From Chitinophaga pendula (GTDB lineage Bacteria; Bacteroidota; Bacteroidia; Chitinophagales; Chitinophagaceae), in contig NZ_CP077769.1 of NCBI RefSeq assembly GCF_020386615.1, positions 7,427,501-7,491,500 on the forward strand: a stretch of DNA of 64,000 nucleotides. Direction: 5' to 3'. How positions within the stretch are numbered: position 1 is the stretch's first letter; every line of letters begins with the position of its first letter. Under the pieces are notes generated by a model. It did no database searches and was not told the origin of the DNA. It was given only the letters and a program-made list of their open reading frames with translations. Made by a program: the position numbers and the translations under genes. This document shows, piece by piece, positions 35,651-45,128 of this stretch.

Positions 35651-37288
35651 ATGGATCGCAGACAATTTCTGACACTATCCACCACAAATAGTAAAACAGC
35701 CAAAGTACAGCCTGCACGTACCCTTAGTGGCATTGCTCCCTATACAGGCAACTGGGGTACAGCGCAAATGGTGCACCTGCTCAAACGCTGTCTCTTCGGC
35801 GCCACACCAGCAGACCTTAATTGGTGCCGCGGCCTGACTATCGAACAGGCAGTAGATGCCTTGCTTACAACAGGCACTGTTCCTGCTCCTCCCATCAATA
35901 ACTACGGCGTAGACGCTACCGGCATAGCACCTGGTGCTACCTGGGTCAGCTCTTCCCGTGGAGATGATGACCTCGACAGAGCACGTACGAATTCCTACAA
36001 GGCCTGGTGGTTAGATGTGATGATCAATCAGTCTCGCAGTATCCAGGAGAAAATGGTATTGTTCTGGCACAACCACTTCGTAACGGAAATGGATATGGTC
36101 AACAATGCGCGCTATACCTATAAGTACAATACGATGCTCCGCCAGTTGGCATTGGGCAATTTCAAAGCTTTGACAAAAGCAGTATCCATCGATCCGGCCA
36201 TGCTGGTATACCTCAATGGTAATCTGAACTCCAAAGAGGCCGCCGATGAAAACTATGCCCGCGAACTGCATGAATTGTTCACCGTTGGTAAAGGCCCGGA
36301 CTCTCATTATACAGAAGATGATGTAAGAGCAACCGCCAGGGTACTCACAGGATATCGCATCAACGACACCACCATCACTTCTTATTTTGATAGCTCCAAA
36401 CACGATGTGGCGATCAAAGAATTTTCTTCTTTCTATAACAACCGTAAAATATCAGGAACTGCTGGCCCGGATGGTGCTACTGAACTCAACGAACTGCTAG
36501 ATATCATATTTGTTCAGCCGGAAGTCGCTAAATTCATCTGCCGTAAGATATACCGGTTCTTCGTTTACTACGAAATAGACGCCGCCACCGAACAGAATGT
36601 CATCGCGCCCCTGGCCGACGTATTCCGCAATAATCAATATAATATCCTGCCGGTATTACGAACGCTCTTCCTGAGTGAGCACTTCTTCGATCCCCTCAAT
36701 ATGGCCTGTCTTATCAAAAGTCCAATAGACTTTTGCGTGGGCATGTGCCGGGAATACGCGATACAATTCCCGCCGGTCTCCGATTATACAGCCCGCTACG
36801 ATGCTTTACATCGTATGCGCGATCGGGCTGCCAGTATGTTACAGGACATCGGCGATCCACCACTGGTAGCAGGATGGGATGCCTATCATCAAGAACCGCA
36901 ATACCATGAGCTGTGGATAAACACCGATACTTTACCCAAACGCAACCAGCTGAGTGATACATTGATCAGTGATAACGGCTATGCTGGACTGCATATCGAT
37001 CCCATCGCTTTTGCCAAACAAATGCCAGACCCCTCAGATCCGGTAGCCCTGGTAAACGATTCCCTTGACCTGCTCTACCGCATGGACGTATCTGATACTA
37101 CAAAAGCATTTCTGAAAAATAATACCCTGCTGTTCGGCCAGAGCCCTAATAGCAACTATTATTGGACCGACGCCTGGAACGACCATATCAACAATCCGGG
37201 AGATACCGGTAAAAGAGATATCGTACATAAACTGCTGCAATCTCTGTATAAATACATCATGAACCTGTCTGAATACCAACTGGCCTAA
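35651..37288 (+). CDS. DUF1800 family protein
   Basis: 545 residues. Seen: MDRRQFLTLS at the start (twin-arginine-like but without an evident hydrophobic core), the family-typical beginning HLLKRCLFGATPADL (about 41-55), MVLFWHNHFVTE (about 136-147), ENYARELHELFTVG (about 197-210), and VAKFICRKIYRFFVYYEID (about 292-310). Members occur beside DUF1501 proteins in many Bacteroidota, Planctomycetes and others; the biochemical role is unknown. It lies 2 bp ahead of the DUF1501 partner in one operon. Confidence 0.92.
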   Translation: MDRRQFLTLSTTNSKTAKVQPARTLSGIAPYTGNWGTAQMVHLLKRCLFGATPADLNWCRGLTIEQAVDALLTTGTVPAPPINNYGVDATGIAPGATWVSSSRGDDDLDRARTNSYKAWWLDVMINQSRSIQEKMVLFWHNHFVTEMDMVNNARYTYKYNTMLRQLALGNFKALTKAVSIDPAMLVYLNGNLNSKEAADENYARELHELFTVGKGPDSHYTEDDVRATARVLTGYRINDTTITSYFDSSKHDVAIKEFSSFYNNRKISGTAGPDGATELNELLDIIFVQPEVAKFICRKIYRFFVYYEIDAATEQNVIAPLADVFRNNQYNILPVLRTLFLSEHFFDPLNMACLIKSPIDFCVGMCREYAIQFPPVSDYTARYDALHRMRDRAASMLQDIGDPPLVAGWDAYHQEPQYHELWINTDTLPKRNQLSDTLISDNGYAGLHIDPIAFAKQMPDPSDPVALVNDSLDLLYRMDVSDTTKAFLKNNTLLFGQSPNSNYYWTDAWNDHINNPGDTGKRDIVHKLLQSLYKYIMNLSEYQLA

Positions 37289-37290
37289 CT

Positions 37291-38874
37291 ATGAAAAGAA
37301 GAGACTTTCTCAAACACACCGTACCTGCTACGGTATTACCTGCCTTTCTGAATGGCTTTTCTATCAAGGCTTTTGGCGCTTCTCCTTTACTGGAAGCACT
37401 GCAAGGCGCTGGTGAACAGAATGATCATGTGCTGGTGATGATACAGATGACAGGTGGAAATGATGGCTTGAACATGGTCATACCTATCGATAAATACGAT
37501 AAATACCAGGCAGCCCGCTCCAATATCGCTATTCAACAGGGAAAGGTATTGAGGTTGGCCAACTACGAGAAGGCAGGCCTTCACCCGTCCATGAAAGGAG
37601 TACAGGAACTGTATGATAAAGGAAAGGTGTGTGTGATCCAGGGCGTAGGGTATCCTTCTCCAAATTATTCCCACTTCCGGGCTACAGACATATGGCTCAC
37701 CGGATCAGATTCCAACCAGATATTGACTACCGGTTGGGCGGGCAGATATCTGTCAGATGCCTATCCCGGATATCCTAATGGCTTCCCCAACAGCGATATG
37801 CCGGATCCCCTGGCCATACAGATAGGTTCCATTGTATCGCCTGCTTTCCAGGGCAACAATGCCAATATGGGAATGGCTATCACCAGCGCTACCAACTTTT
37901 ACGACCTGATCAACGGCACCGCCGATCCGGTACCCAATACCCATGCCGGTAAGGAGCTGAAATACATCCGGCTGATAGCACAGCAGAGTAATAAATTTGC
38001 TGATAGTATTAAACTGGCTGCGGGTAAAGTGACCCAACAAAGCCCTTATCCTAATACCAACCTAGCACAGCAACTCAAGATAGTTGCCCGCCTGGTAGCA
38101 GGTGGCCTTAAGACCAGATTGTACATGGTGAGCATGGGCGGTTTCGATACGCATGCCAGTCAGACCAACGGAGGAGATACATCTACCGGTACACATGCTA
38201 AGCTGCTGGAAGAACTCTCTACTGCCATCAAGGCCTTTATGGATGACCTGACCCAACTGAAAGCATCCAAAAGGGTAGTAGGAATGACCTTCTCCGAATT
38301 CGGCCGTCGTATCAAGTCTAACTTCAGCATGGGTACTGACCATGGCGCCGCCGCACCTATGATCATTTTCGGCGATTATGTCATGCAGGGCGTACTGGGG
38401 AATACCCCCACCATGCCCGATGCCGCCTCCGTGGTCGATAATATACCCATGCAATACGACTTCCGCTCTGTATACGCCTCCTTGCTGGAACAATGGTTCT
38501 GTCTTAAACAAGCCGATCTGGAACGTATCCTGCTGGAAGACTATCAACGCCTGCCTATCGTAAATGGTATTGCTTGCGGACTTATTACCGGCATCGATGA
38601 TGTAAACCAGGATGGTGCTAAGCTAACCTTGACGAACTATCCCAATCCCTTCGATAATAATACCGTCATAAAATATAAGACCAAAGGAGGACATACCCTG
38701 CTCCAGATCTTCGATACCATGGGTCGTCTCATCCAGGTGCCTGTCAACAGGGTACATACCCCGGGAGAATATACCATCACCTTCAATGGGGCCGGACTTT
38801 CCAATGGTATCTATTATGTACGCCTCCAGAACGGTAGCCTCCAACAAGTACATGCCATGATGAAGGTGAGGTAA
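37291..38874 (+). CDS. DUF1501 family exported protein with type 9 secretion sorting domain
   Basis: 527 residues. Seen: a twin-arginine-like signal MKRRDFLKHTVPATVLPAF, then the DUF1501 (sulfatase-like fold) core with QMTGGNDGLNMVIP (about 52-65), GGFDTHASQTNGGDTS and FSEFGRRIKSNFSMGTDHGAA (about 330-355), and at the end a type A sorting domain (about 440-527) with NYPNPF, MGRLIQVPV and LSNGIYYVRL. This domain directs proteins to the outer membrane through the type 9 secretion system, and porT in this window supports its presence. Tat export followed by type 9 secretion is unusual; the RR could be part of a Sec signal. Confidence 0.92.
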   Translation: MKRRDFLKHTVPATVLPAFLNGFSIKAFGASPLLEALQGAGEQNDHVLVMIQMTGGNDGLNMVIPIDKYDKYQAARSNIAIQQGKVLRLANYEKAGLHPSMKGVQELYDKGKVCVIQGVGYPSPNYSHFRATDIWLTGSDSNQILTTGWAGRYLSDAYPGYPNGFPNSDMPDPLAIQIGSIVSPAFQGNNANMGMAITSATNFYDLINGTADPVPNTHAGKELKYIRLIAQQSNKFADSIKLAAGKVTQQSPYPNTNLAQQLKIVARLVAGGLKTRLYMVSMGGFDTHASQTNGGDTSTGTHAKLLEELSTAIKAFMDDLTQLKASKRVVGMTFSEFGRRIKSNFSMGTDHGAAAPMIIFGDYVMQGVLGNTPTMPDAASVVDNIPMQYDFRSVYASLLEQWFCLKQADLERILLEDYQRLPIVNGIACGLITGIDDVNQDGAKLTLTNYPNPFDNNTVIKYKTKGGHTLLQIFDTMGRLIQVPVNRVHTPGEYTITFNGAGLSNGIYYVRLQNGSLQQVHAMMKVR

Positions 38875-38911
38875 CCTGCCGCCATTTGTTGCTTTCCAAT
38901 GCCGTCCGTCC

Positions 38912-38950
38912 GCAACTTTGTTGCAAATAGGTGTTTTTCCCCTACCTTTG
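38912..38950 (+). promoter_or_regulatory. Promoter with overlapping GCAAC palindrome
   Basis: TACCTTTG (38943-38950) is an exact match to TAnnTTTG; TTTG at 38917-38920 lies 22 bp upstream as the -33 element. GCAACTTTGTTGC (38912-38924) is a perfect 5-bp inverted repeat with a 3-bp centre that covers the -33 element, a classic repressor placement. It drives the small His-rich gene and the TonB receptor; a metal-responsive Fur-family regulator is a reasonable guess but unproven. Confidence 0.5.
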
Positions 38951-38967
38951 CTGCATATCCGCGACCA

Positions 38968-39303
38968 TTGGCAAAAAGAGAGCTACATAAAATATTGGCA
39001 ATCATACTCCTGGGTGTTTTTATGCTACATACCACCCCCAGGGAGTTCCTGCATCTGTTTGCCGGTCACCAGGATACTATCGACCAGATAGATGCCAGTC
39101 ACGCCCCCGATGGCCTGACCATTTCCACTGCACACCAGCACTGCGGTTTCCTGCAAATAGGTATAGAACCCTATGAGCATATCCGCTCTGTATATACTTC
39201 GCCGGTACAGCAAATAGTATGGACTTACCTCCAGCCATTCATACCGGTATGCACGATCACCCCCCATCATGCAGCAGGCCTGCGTGCCCCTCCGTTCTGC
39301 TAA
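38968..39303 (+). CDS. Small His/Cys-containing membrane protein upstream of TonB receptor
   Basis: About 111 residues from the TTG at 38968; the ATG at 38899 lies upstream of the promoter (38912-38950) and is unlikely, and a TTG at 38995 is also possible. Seen: one hydrophobic segment (KILAIILLGVFML), then TTPREFLHLFAGHQD, a STAHQHCGFLQI motif and scattered His. Similar small proteins with a T-P-K/R-E-F-hydrophobic-H motif and an HxHC motif precede TonB receptors in related genomes as I recall them; the function is unknown. The His-rich motif suggests metal binding, and the neighbour suggests metal uptake. Confidence 0.65.
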   Translation: MAKRELHKILAIILLGVFMLHTTPREFLHLFAGHQDTIDQIDASHAPDGLTISTAHQHCGFLQIGIEPYEHIRSVYTSPVQQIVWTYLQPFIPVCTITPHHAAGLRAPPFC

Positions 39304-39443
39304 TAATAACACCACTCTCTATTTTATCACACTTATTATCTGACGACCTGTATTCACTGATGTGGAGTCGTCACCGTATGCCATGTTCCTGATACAGGGA
39401 ACCGGAACAGGCGCGGAGTAACTTATCATTTCTCCCTGTATTT

Positions 39444-41903
39444 ATGTCTATTCATATGCATCAATTGCGTACCTTCTTATTATTGATAATGGCTTTGCTG
39501 TTGCAAAGCCCGCTTTGGGCCAACTCCACTGATAATGCTGCTAACTCACTGAGTGGAAAGATAACTGACAAGACAAGCGGTAACGCTTTGCCGGGAGCGA
39601 CCGTATATCTGCCGGACCTTCATGTTGGCGCTTCCTCCGATGCCCAGGGTAACTATTCCATCAAACACTTGCCCAAAGGCCGTTTCGTAGTGGAAATCCA
39701 TTACGTAGGCTACGCGGCTCAAAGCGAAGTCGTAACCATTGAAGGGGAGACAACAGTCAACTTCACCTTGTCCGAAACACTGATCGAAAAAAATGAAGTA
39801 GTAGTAACTGGTGTCAACTTGGCAACTTCATTGAAAAAGAATCCGGCTCCTATCAGCGTCATTCGCAAAGGAGCCCTCAACGAAGAAATATCTACCAACA
39901 TCATAGACGCGATCAGCAAAGTGCCGGGCGTAAGTCAGCTGACTACCGGACCTGCTATCTCTAAACCGTTCATCCGCGGCCTCGGCGCTAACCGGGTAGT
40001 GGTTGTAGGAGATGATATCCGCCAGGAAGGCCAGCAATGGGGAGATGAACATGGTATCGAGATCGACGATTATAACGTCGGCAAAATAGAAATACTGAAA
40101 GGCCCCGCCTCACTGGTATATGGGTCTGATGCATTGGCCGGAGTAGTAAACATCGTGCCGCCATCCGTAGTACCCGTAGGTACTGTCAAAGGGAATGTAG
40201 AAGCCAACTATCAGACTAACAACGGCCTGATAGCCTACCACGCCGATCTCGCCGGCAACCATAATGGCTTCAGCTGGAGCGTATTCGGTACCCAGAAGTT
40301 CGCACATGACTATAAGAACAAATACGATAACTACGTATTCAATTCCCGCTTCAGAAATACTAACTATGGCGCTTCTATCGGTATCAATAAACAATGGGGA
40401 TATTCCCGCCTCAGCTACACTTCCTTCAATCAGCACCTTGGCCTGGTAGAAGGCGAACGTGATGGGCAAGGCCGTTTCGTCAAACCGGTTAATAAGAACG
40501 GCCAGGCAGAAGAAGAACCCGTAACCAGCAGCGACAACAAAGACTACAGCATCGGCGTCCCCGGACAACGTATCAATCACGATAAACTGGTATGGGATAA
40601 CAACATCTACCTGAACAATGGTGGTCGCCTTGCTCTCACATTAGGCTATCAACAGAACCGCCGCCGCGAATACGAAAGCCCGCTTACACCGGATGAACCA
40701 GCACTATATCTCAAATTGCACACCTTCAACTATAACCTGCGCTACTTCCTGCCGGAAATGAAAGGCTGGCAAACAACTGTTGGGGTAAATGGGATGCAGC
40801 AACAGAACAAGATATCCGGTAAAGAATTCCTCATTCCGGCATATAACCTGTTCGATGCAGGCGTATTCGCAGTGACCAGCAAAACTTTCGATAAACTGAC
40901 ATTAAGCGGTGGCCTCCGTTACGACTATCGTAAAATGAAGGCAGATCCACTCTTCCTCAATGCCGATGAAAAACCAGCACCCGCAGGCCCCGATACAGAA
41001 GAGAAATTTGCAGCTTTCGAACGCAATTTCTCCAACGTGTCCGGTAGTGTAGGCCTTAGCTATGCCGCCAGCAATCAGGTGACGCTTAAACTGAACGTCG
41101 CCAGAGGCTTCCGTGCACCCAATATCGCAGAACTGGCGGCCAACGGCGTCCACGAAGGCACTATCAAATATGAATATGGTAACGCCGATCTCAAACCGGA
41201 AACCAGCACACAGATCGATGCAGGCGTTGAATTCAACTCCCAACACGTGTCACTGACCGCCAACGTATTCTACAATCATATCAGTAACTTCATCTACTCT
41301 CGTAAACTGCTGAATGCAGCCGGTACGGACTCTATCCCCGGAAATGATAATGCAGAAGGATATGCCGCTTTCAAATACCAGCAAAACACTGCTAACCTCT
41401 ATGGGGGCGAACTCTTGCTGGATATCCACCCGCATCCGATAGACTGGCTGCATTTCGAAAATACACTTTCCTACGTAAGCGCTACTGTCAGCAATGCAAC
41501 AGACTCTACCAAATACCTGCCTAATATTCCTGCCGGCCGCTGGCTGTCTGAACTGAAAGGCAAATTCAAAAAAGTAGGGGGTCCCTTCCGGAATGCCTAT
41601 ATCGGCGTACAAATGGATATGAACTTCGATCAGAACAATGTATTCTCCGCCTATCAGACAGAAACCACGACAAAAGGTTACACCTTGTTCAATGCCGGAT
41701 TGGGTGCTGATATTGTAGGCAGAAAAGACAAAACGTTGTTCTCCTTACATTTCGCGGTGAATAACCTGGGAGATGTAGCTTATCAGAATCACCTCAGCCG
41801 CCTGAAATATGCCCCGCTGAACGAATTGACCGGTCGCTCCGGTGTATTCGGTATGGGACGCAACTTCAGTGTAAAAGTGGCTGTTCCGATAGATTTCAAA
41901 TAG
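39444..41903 (+). CDS. TonB-dependent outer-membrane receptor
   Basis: 819 residues. Seen: signal peptide (about 1-27), CarboxypepD_reg-like domain (about 34-115) with GKITDKTSGNALPGATVYL, plug domain (about 118-235) with a TonB-box-like EVVVTG, PFIRGLGANRVVVVGDDIRQEGQQWGDEHGIE and EILKGPASLVYGSDALAGVVNI, then a 22-strand-type barrel with RGFRAPNIAELAANGVHEGT, ending in FSVKVAVPIDFK. The GDEHG and HEGT segments recall receptors for metals such as copper or zinc; the substrate is not proven. It is not followed by SusD, so glycan uptake is unlikely. It is 140 bp from the small His-rich gene; no coding in that gap. Confidence 0.93.
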   Translation: MSIHMHQLRTFLLLIMALLLQSPLWANSTDNAANSLSGKITDKTSGNALPGATVYLPDLHVGASSDAQGNYSIKHLPKGRFVVEIHYVGYAAQSEVVTIEGETTVNFTLSETLIEKNEVVVTGVNLATSLKKNPAPISVIRKGALNEEISTNIIDAISKVPGVSQLTTGPAISKPFIRGLGANRVVVVGDDIRQEGQQWGDEHGIEIDDYNVGKIEILKGPASLVYGSDALAGVVNIVPPSVVPVGTVKGNVEANYQTNNGLIAYHADLAGNHNGFSWSVFGTQKFAHDYKNKYDNYVFNSRFRNTNYGASIGINKQWGYSRLSYTSFNQHLGLVEGERDGQGRFVKPVNKNGQAEEEPVTSSDNKDYSIGVPGQRINHDKLVWDNNIYLNNGGRLALTLGYQQNRRREYESPLTPDEPALYLKLHTFNYNLRYFLPEMKGWQTTVGVNGMQQQNKISGKEFLIPAYNLFDAGVFAVTSKTFDKLTLSGGLRYDYRKMKADPLFLNADEKPAPAGPDTEEKFAAFERNFSNVSGSVGLSYAASNQVTLKLNVARGFRAPNIAELAANGVHEGTIKYEYGNADLKPETSTQIDAGVEFNSQHVSLTANVFYNHISNFIYSRKLLNAAGTDSIPGNDNAEGYAAFKYQQNTANLYGGELLLDIHPHPIDWLHFENTLSYVSATVSNATDSTKYLPNIPAGRWLSELKGKFKKVGGPFRNAYIGVQMDMNFDQNNVFSAYQTETTTKGYTLFNAGLGADIVGRKDKTLFSLHFAVNNLGDVAYQNHLSRLKYAPLNELTGRSGVFGMGRNFSVKVAVPIDFK

Positions 41904-41938
41904 AATAACCTTCTTTCAGGGTTTACTTTTTATCTAAA

Positions 41939-41975
41939 AAGGGCTGTATCTTCTGATACGGCCCTTCCGTTTTTA
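41939..41975 (+). terminator. Intrinsic terminator of the TonB receptor gene
   Basis: AAGGGCTGTATC (41939-41950) and GATACGGCCCTT (41955-41966) form a 12-bp stem with one G-U pair and the loop TTCT, followed by CCGTTTTTA. Located 36 bp after the stop codon. Confidence 0.85.
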
Positions 41976-42346
41976 TAGCGTAAATGCCTTGCATTACCGG
42001 CTCAGTTACCTGGACCAGTTACTCACATTTCGACACAGTATAACCGCTTATCACAGATAAATCCCTGTTTTTGGGGAGTAATTTTATGATTATCAGTGCT
42101 TTTTAGGTATCAAGAAAACAATAGATATAATTTCCGTAATTATTATATATAGGTTTTGTAACTTGCTTTCGTAAATAAAAACGGAACCAGATCGCAAAAT
42201 TTGTTAAGGCCTGTAAAAGGTCTTTAGGCTCTACCACTGCTTGCAATACTTCAATTCTATCCTACTATATAATACATTCATTTTTTTAGCCCATTGAGAA
42301 AGATTTTGTCTAAACTCAAAAGGTTTAGATTTTGGTTGAAACAGAA

Positions 42347-42368
42347 AAGGGCTGTCTTTACAGCCCTT
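42347..42368 (-). terminator. Terminator of the DUF983 gene (possibly bidirectional)
   Basis: AAGGGCTGT (42347-42355) and ACAGCCCTT (42360-42368) form a perfect 9-bp stem with a CTTT loop. On the minus strand it is followed by a short T-run (complement of AAAA), and on the plus strand by AGTTATTTTTA. It lies 32 bp behind the DUF983 stop. Confidence 0.75.
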
Positions 42369-42400
42369 AGTTATTTTTATATAGATATGCTAATGATCAG

Positions 42401-42829
42401 TTAGTGATGTTCATGAGCATCAGGCAAGTCAGCCGTATCTTCATCATAATACACAAAGAAATACAGGTAGATCGCTCTGGATATCCGCATTAGCCACGGC
42501 TGCACCAATACCAGTATCACCCCGTTTACACCTAACCATACCAATACACTGTTATCCCGCCAGGAAAGTCCCACAAATAACCAGAACCAGATCAGGTTGA
42601 ACACCGATAAAGCAACGCCTAACGCATAACTTACATAACCAGTACCAAACCAGAACCCCGTTTCCAACTCATACTTTTGATCACATACCGGACAACGTTC
42701 ATACATGTTGAAGATACGGGATAACCGCCAGTGAAATGGATTCTTGTCTTTGAACATATCTCCCCTCCGGCAACGCGGACACTTCATGGAGAGCAGGCTT
42801 AGAAAGTAATTAGGGCGTTTTTTTTTCAT
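42401..42829 (-). CDS. DUF983 family membrane protein
   Basis: 142 residues. Seen: two CxxC pairs, CPRCRRGDMF (residues 17-26) and CPVCDQKYE (about 46-54), the family segment GFWFGTGYVSYALGVALSV, and two to three transmembrane helices. An acidic His-containing tail ends DAHEHH. The CxxC pairs probably bind zinc. The function of DUF983 proteins is unknown; they occur in Bacteroidota and alphaproteobacteria. It stands alone, 85 bp from the ABC exporter gene upstream on the same strand. Confidence 0.9.
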   Translation of the reverse strand: MKKKRPNYFLSLLSMKCPRCRRGDMFKDKNPFHWRLSRIFNMYERCPVCDQKYELETGFWFGTGYVSYALGVALSVFNLIWFWLFVGLSWRDNSVLVWLGVNGVILVLVQPWLMRISRAIYLYFFVYYDEDTADLPDAHEHH

Positions 42830-42914
42830 TTGCTCATCGTTTAGTCAACTCAATGTCCCGCAAAGGTACATTTATTAACCCGGGCTGCCGACAGAAAATG
42901 CGATAAGCATCCGT

Positions 42915-44708
42915 TTAAGCCTGTGGAGCAACCTCCTCTATTTTACGCTCTCCAATCTGCTGACGCCACATCGCATAGTACAATCCCTTCTCTTCCAATA
43001 GCGCATGGTGGGAACCCGTTTCTACGATCTTGCCGCGTTCCAGCACATAGATACGGTCCGCATGCATAATAGTCGACAAACGGTGAGCGATCATCACTGT
43101 AATGTGCTCACGGCTGGCAGTGATCTTACGTACCGTCTGGGTGATAGCTTCCTCGGTAATGGAATCCAGCGCAGATGTAGCTTCGTCAAATACCAGCAAA
43201 CGTGGTTTGCGTAACAACGCCCGGGCAATAGAAAGCCGCTGCTTCTCACCGCCTGATATCTTGATACCGGCTTCGCCGATCATCGTATCAATCCCATTGT
43301 CCGCTCTTGCTAGCAACGTCTGTGCCGCCGCCTTGTGCAATACATCCAGGATCTCTTCATCAGTAGCACGGGAATTCACAAATAGCAGGTTCTCTTTGAT
43401 GGTACCAGAGAATAACTGCGTATCCTGGGTCACAAAACCGATCTGATGACGCATCGTCTCCATGTCTACCGTATTACCATCCACACCATTGTATCTTATA
43501 CTGCCGTCCTTGGGCTTATACAGCCCTACCAATAGTTTCACTAGTGTCGTCTTACCTGAACCGGATGGCCCTACAAAGGCAATCGTTTCTCCCGTTTGCG
43601 CCTCAAAAGAGATATCCTCTAATGCCTTGATATTGGCAGTCAGGTGTTGGAAACCTACATGCTCAAAAGTAAGCTGCTCGATTGCTCCTACAGTTACCGG
43701 ATGCGCAGGCATCGACTCTACCGGCGTGTTCATGATATTCTGGAAGTTCAGTAAAGAAACCTGCGCTTCCCGGTATGCCAGTATAATGTTGCCCAACTCC
43801 TGTAATGGCCCGAAAATGAAGAAGGAATAAAGCTGCAGCGTAAACAACTCACCCACAGTTACACGATCACGATATAGGAAGAATAACAGCAGGAATAAAA
43901 TACCTTGTCTTAAAAAATTGACAAAAGTACCTTGCACAAAACTGATGCTCCGGATATCCCGCACCTTCTTTAACTCCATTGTTAATATCTTGATCGTGGT
44001 GGAGTTCAGGCGGCGTATCTCTTGTTGTGTCAGGCCAAGGCTTTTCACCAGCTCAATATTACGCAGCGATTCCGTTGTAGAACCCGCCAGCGCAGTAGTC
44101 TCTTTAACGATCCTCTTCTGGATCACCTTGATCTTTTTACTGAGCAGGTTCATTAACACTCCCAGTAAGATGCTGCCACAAAAGTAGACCAGTACCAAGC
44201 TCCATTCTACCTGGAAAGCATAGATCATCACAAATACAACACCCACCAGCGAGATAAACAGCACATTGATAAAAGAAGTTATAAACTTCTCACAATCCGT
44301 TCTTACCTTCTGCAATACAGCCAGCGTTTCCCCGCTTCGCTGATCCTCAAACTGCTGATAAGGCAGTCTCAAAGAATGACGCAACCCGTCCGTATATACC
44401 CGAGCGCCGAATTTCTGAATGATCACATTCACAAAATAATCCTGGAACCCTTTGGCAATACGCGATATCATCGCCACGCCAACAGCACCCAGCAATAATA
44501 GTAATACACCATTCACATAATCCGATTGTGAACGGGGTACCTGTACACCCCCGCTTGTCACTGTCTTCGGATGTGATGCAAACTGGTCGATGATCTTACC
44601 GAAGATGAACGGATCCAGTAAAGAAAAAACCTGGTTGATGGTGGCAAATAGCAATGCCAGCAGGATCAGCCATTTATAGCTTTTGAGATACCTTAATAAT
44701 ATTTTCAT
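42915..44708 (-). CDS. ABC transporter, fused permease and ATPase (MsbA-like)
   Basis: 597 residues from the ATG at 44708; the frame is open to 44819, but MKILLRYLKSYKWLILLALL is the typical beginning. Seen: six transmembrane helices (about 14-310), then an ABC domain with Walker A VGPSGSGKTT (about 381-390), Q-loop FVTQDTQLF, signature SGGEKQRLSIA, Walker B RLLVFDEATSALD and the H-loop MIAHRLS. Half-transporters of this type work as homodimers and flip lipids, LPS precursors or drugs outward; the substrate is not determinable. No neighbour gives a hint. Confidence 0.93.
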   Translation of the reverse strand: MKILLRYLKSYKWLILLALLFATINQVFSLLDPFIFGKIIDQFASHPKTVTSGGVQVPRSQSDYVNGVLLLLLGAVGVAMISRIAKGFQDYFVNVIIQKFGARVYTDGLRHSLRLPYQQFEDQRSGETLAVLQKVRTDCEKFITSFINVLFISLVGVVFVMIYAFQVEWSLVLVYFCGSILLGVLMNLLSKKIKVIQKRIVKETTALAGSTTESLRNIELVKSLGLTQQEIRRLNSTTIKILTMELKKVRDIRSISFVQGTFVNFLRQGILFLLLFFLYRDRVTVGELFTLQLYSFFIFGPLQELGNIILAYREAQVSLLNFQNIMNTPVESMPAHPVTVGAIEQLTFEHVGFQHLTANIKALEDISFEAQTGETIAFVGPSGSGKTTLVKLLVGLYKPKDGSIRYNGVDGNTVDMETMRHQIGFVTQDTQLFSGTIKENLLFVNSRATDEEILDVLHKAAAQTLLARADNGIDTMIGEAGIKISGGEKQRLSIARALLRKPRLLVFDEATSALDSITEEAITQTVRKITASREHITVMIAHRLSTIMHADRIYVLERGKIVETGSHHALLEEKGLYYAMWRQQIGERKIEEVAPQA

Positions 44709-45128
44709 GTGGAGTGACTGTTTAAGTTGATCTTCTTTTTTCAATAAATACGCAGAGGTTTCCGTCTCCCTGCAAAAGTTGGGCGTTATGCTAAGTTTGC
44801 CGGTTAGCAACGGCTGCAAAGATACAGCTAAATTTATTCATGTGTGTTGCAACATATTTCGGAGCAGGGAACTTTTATCAACACCTTCTGCAGGTATATA
44901 GCTGCCTGCGGCATCCCATGGCAGCAGGCCCAGTCCTAGCAAGGACATCCATATTCAGGCCCCCGGCCAGCAAGGGACTGCAGCCAGAAAACCGCTGAAA
45001 GTGCCTCAAAATAACCATTTACAGGTTGTCTCCTAGTAAAAAATACGTTAACTTAATAGTAATGTTCTTTACTTCTCTGCAGGTACCCGCTGTTTATCCC
45101 ACATCCATTCACGCATAAATTCCATCTT
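44709..45128. other. Divergent intergenic region without genes
   Basis: 420 bp between the ABC exporter and the EF-G-like gene, holding both promoters. Seen: GCTGCC (44901-44906) / GGCAGC (44920-44925), a short GC-rich inverted repeat, and AT-rich DNA from 45030 to 45080. No clear TAnnTTTG element and no coding sequence. Confidence 0.5.

Larger units (their letters stand above)
41904..42400. other. Convergent intergenic region without genes
   Basis: 497 bp between the TonB receptor and the convergent DUF983 gene. Apart from two terminators (entered separately) there is a 7-bp inverted repeat TCTAAAC/GTTTAGA at 42309-42329. No open frame of gene-like quality and no RNA gene recognised; the middle part is AT-rich. 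Confidence 0.6.

Noticed and set aside
38899..38967. N-terminal extension of the small His-rich protein
   Set aside because: A TAnnTTTG promoter lies inside it, so the true start is probably downstream.
39304..39443. Riboswitch (cobalamin type) before the TonB receptor
   Set aside because: GGAACCGGAACAGGCGCGGAG looked suggestive, but the conserved core elements and helices could not be matched.
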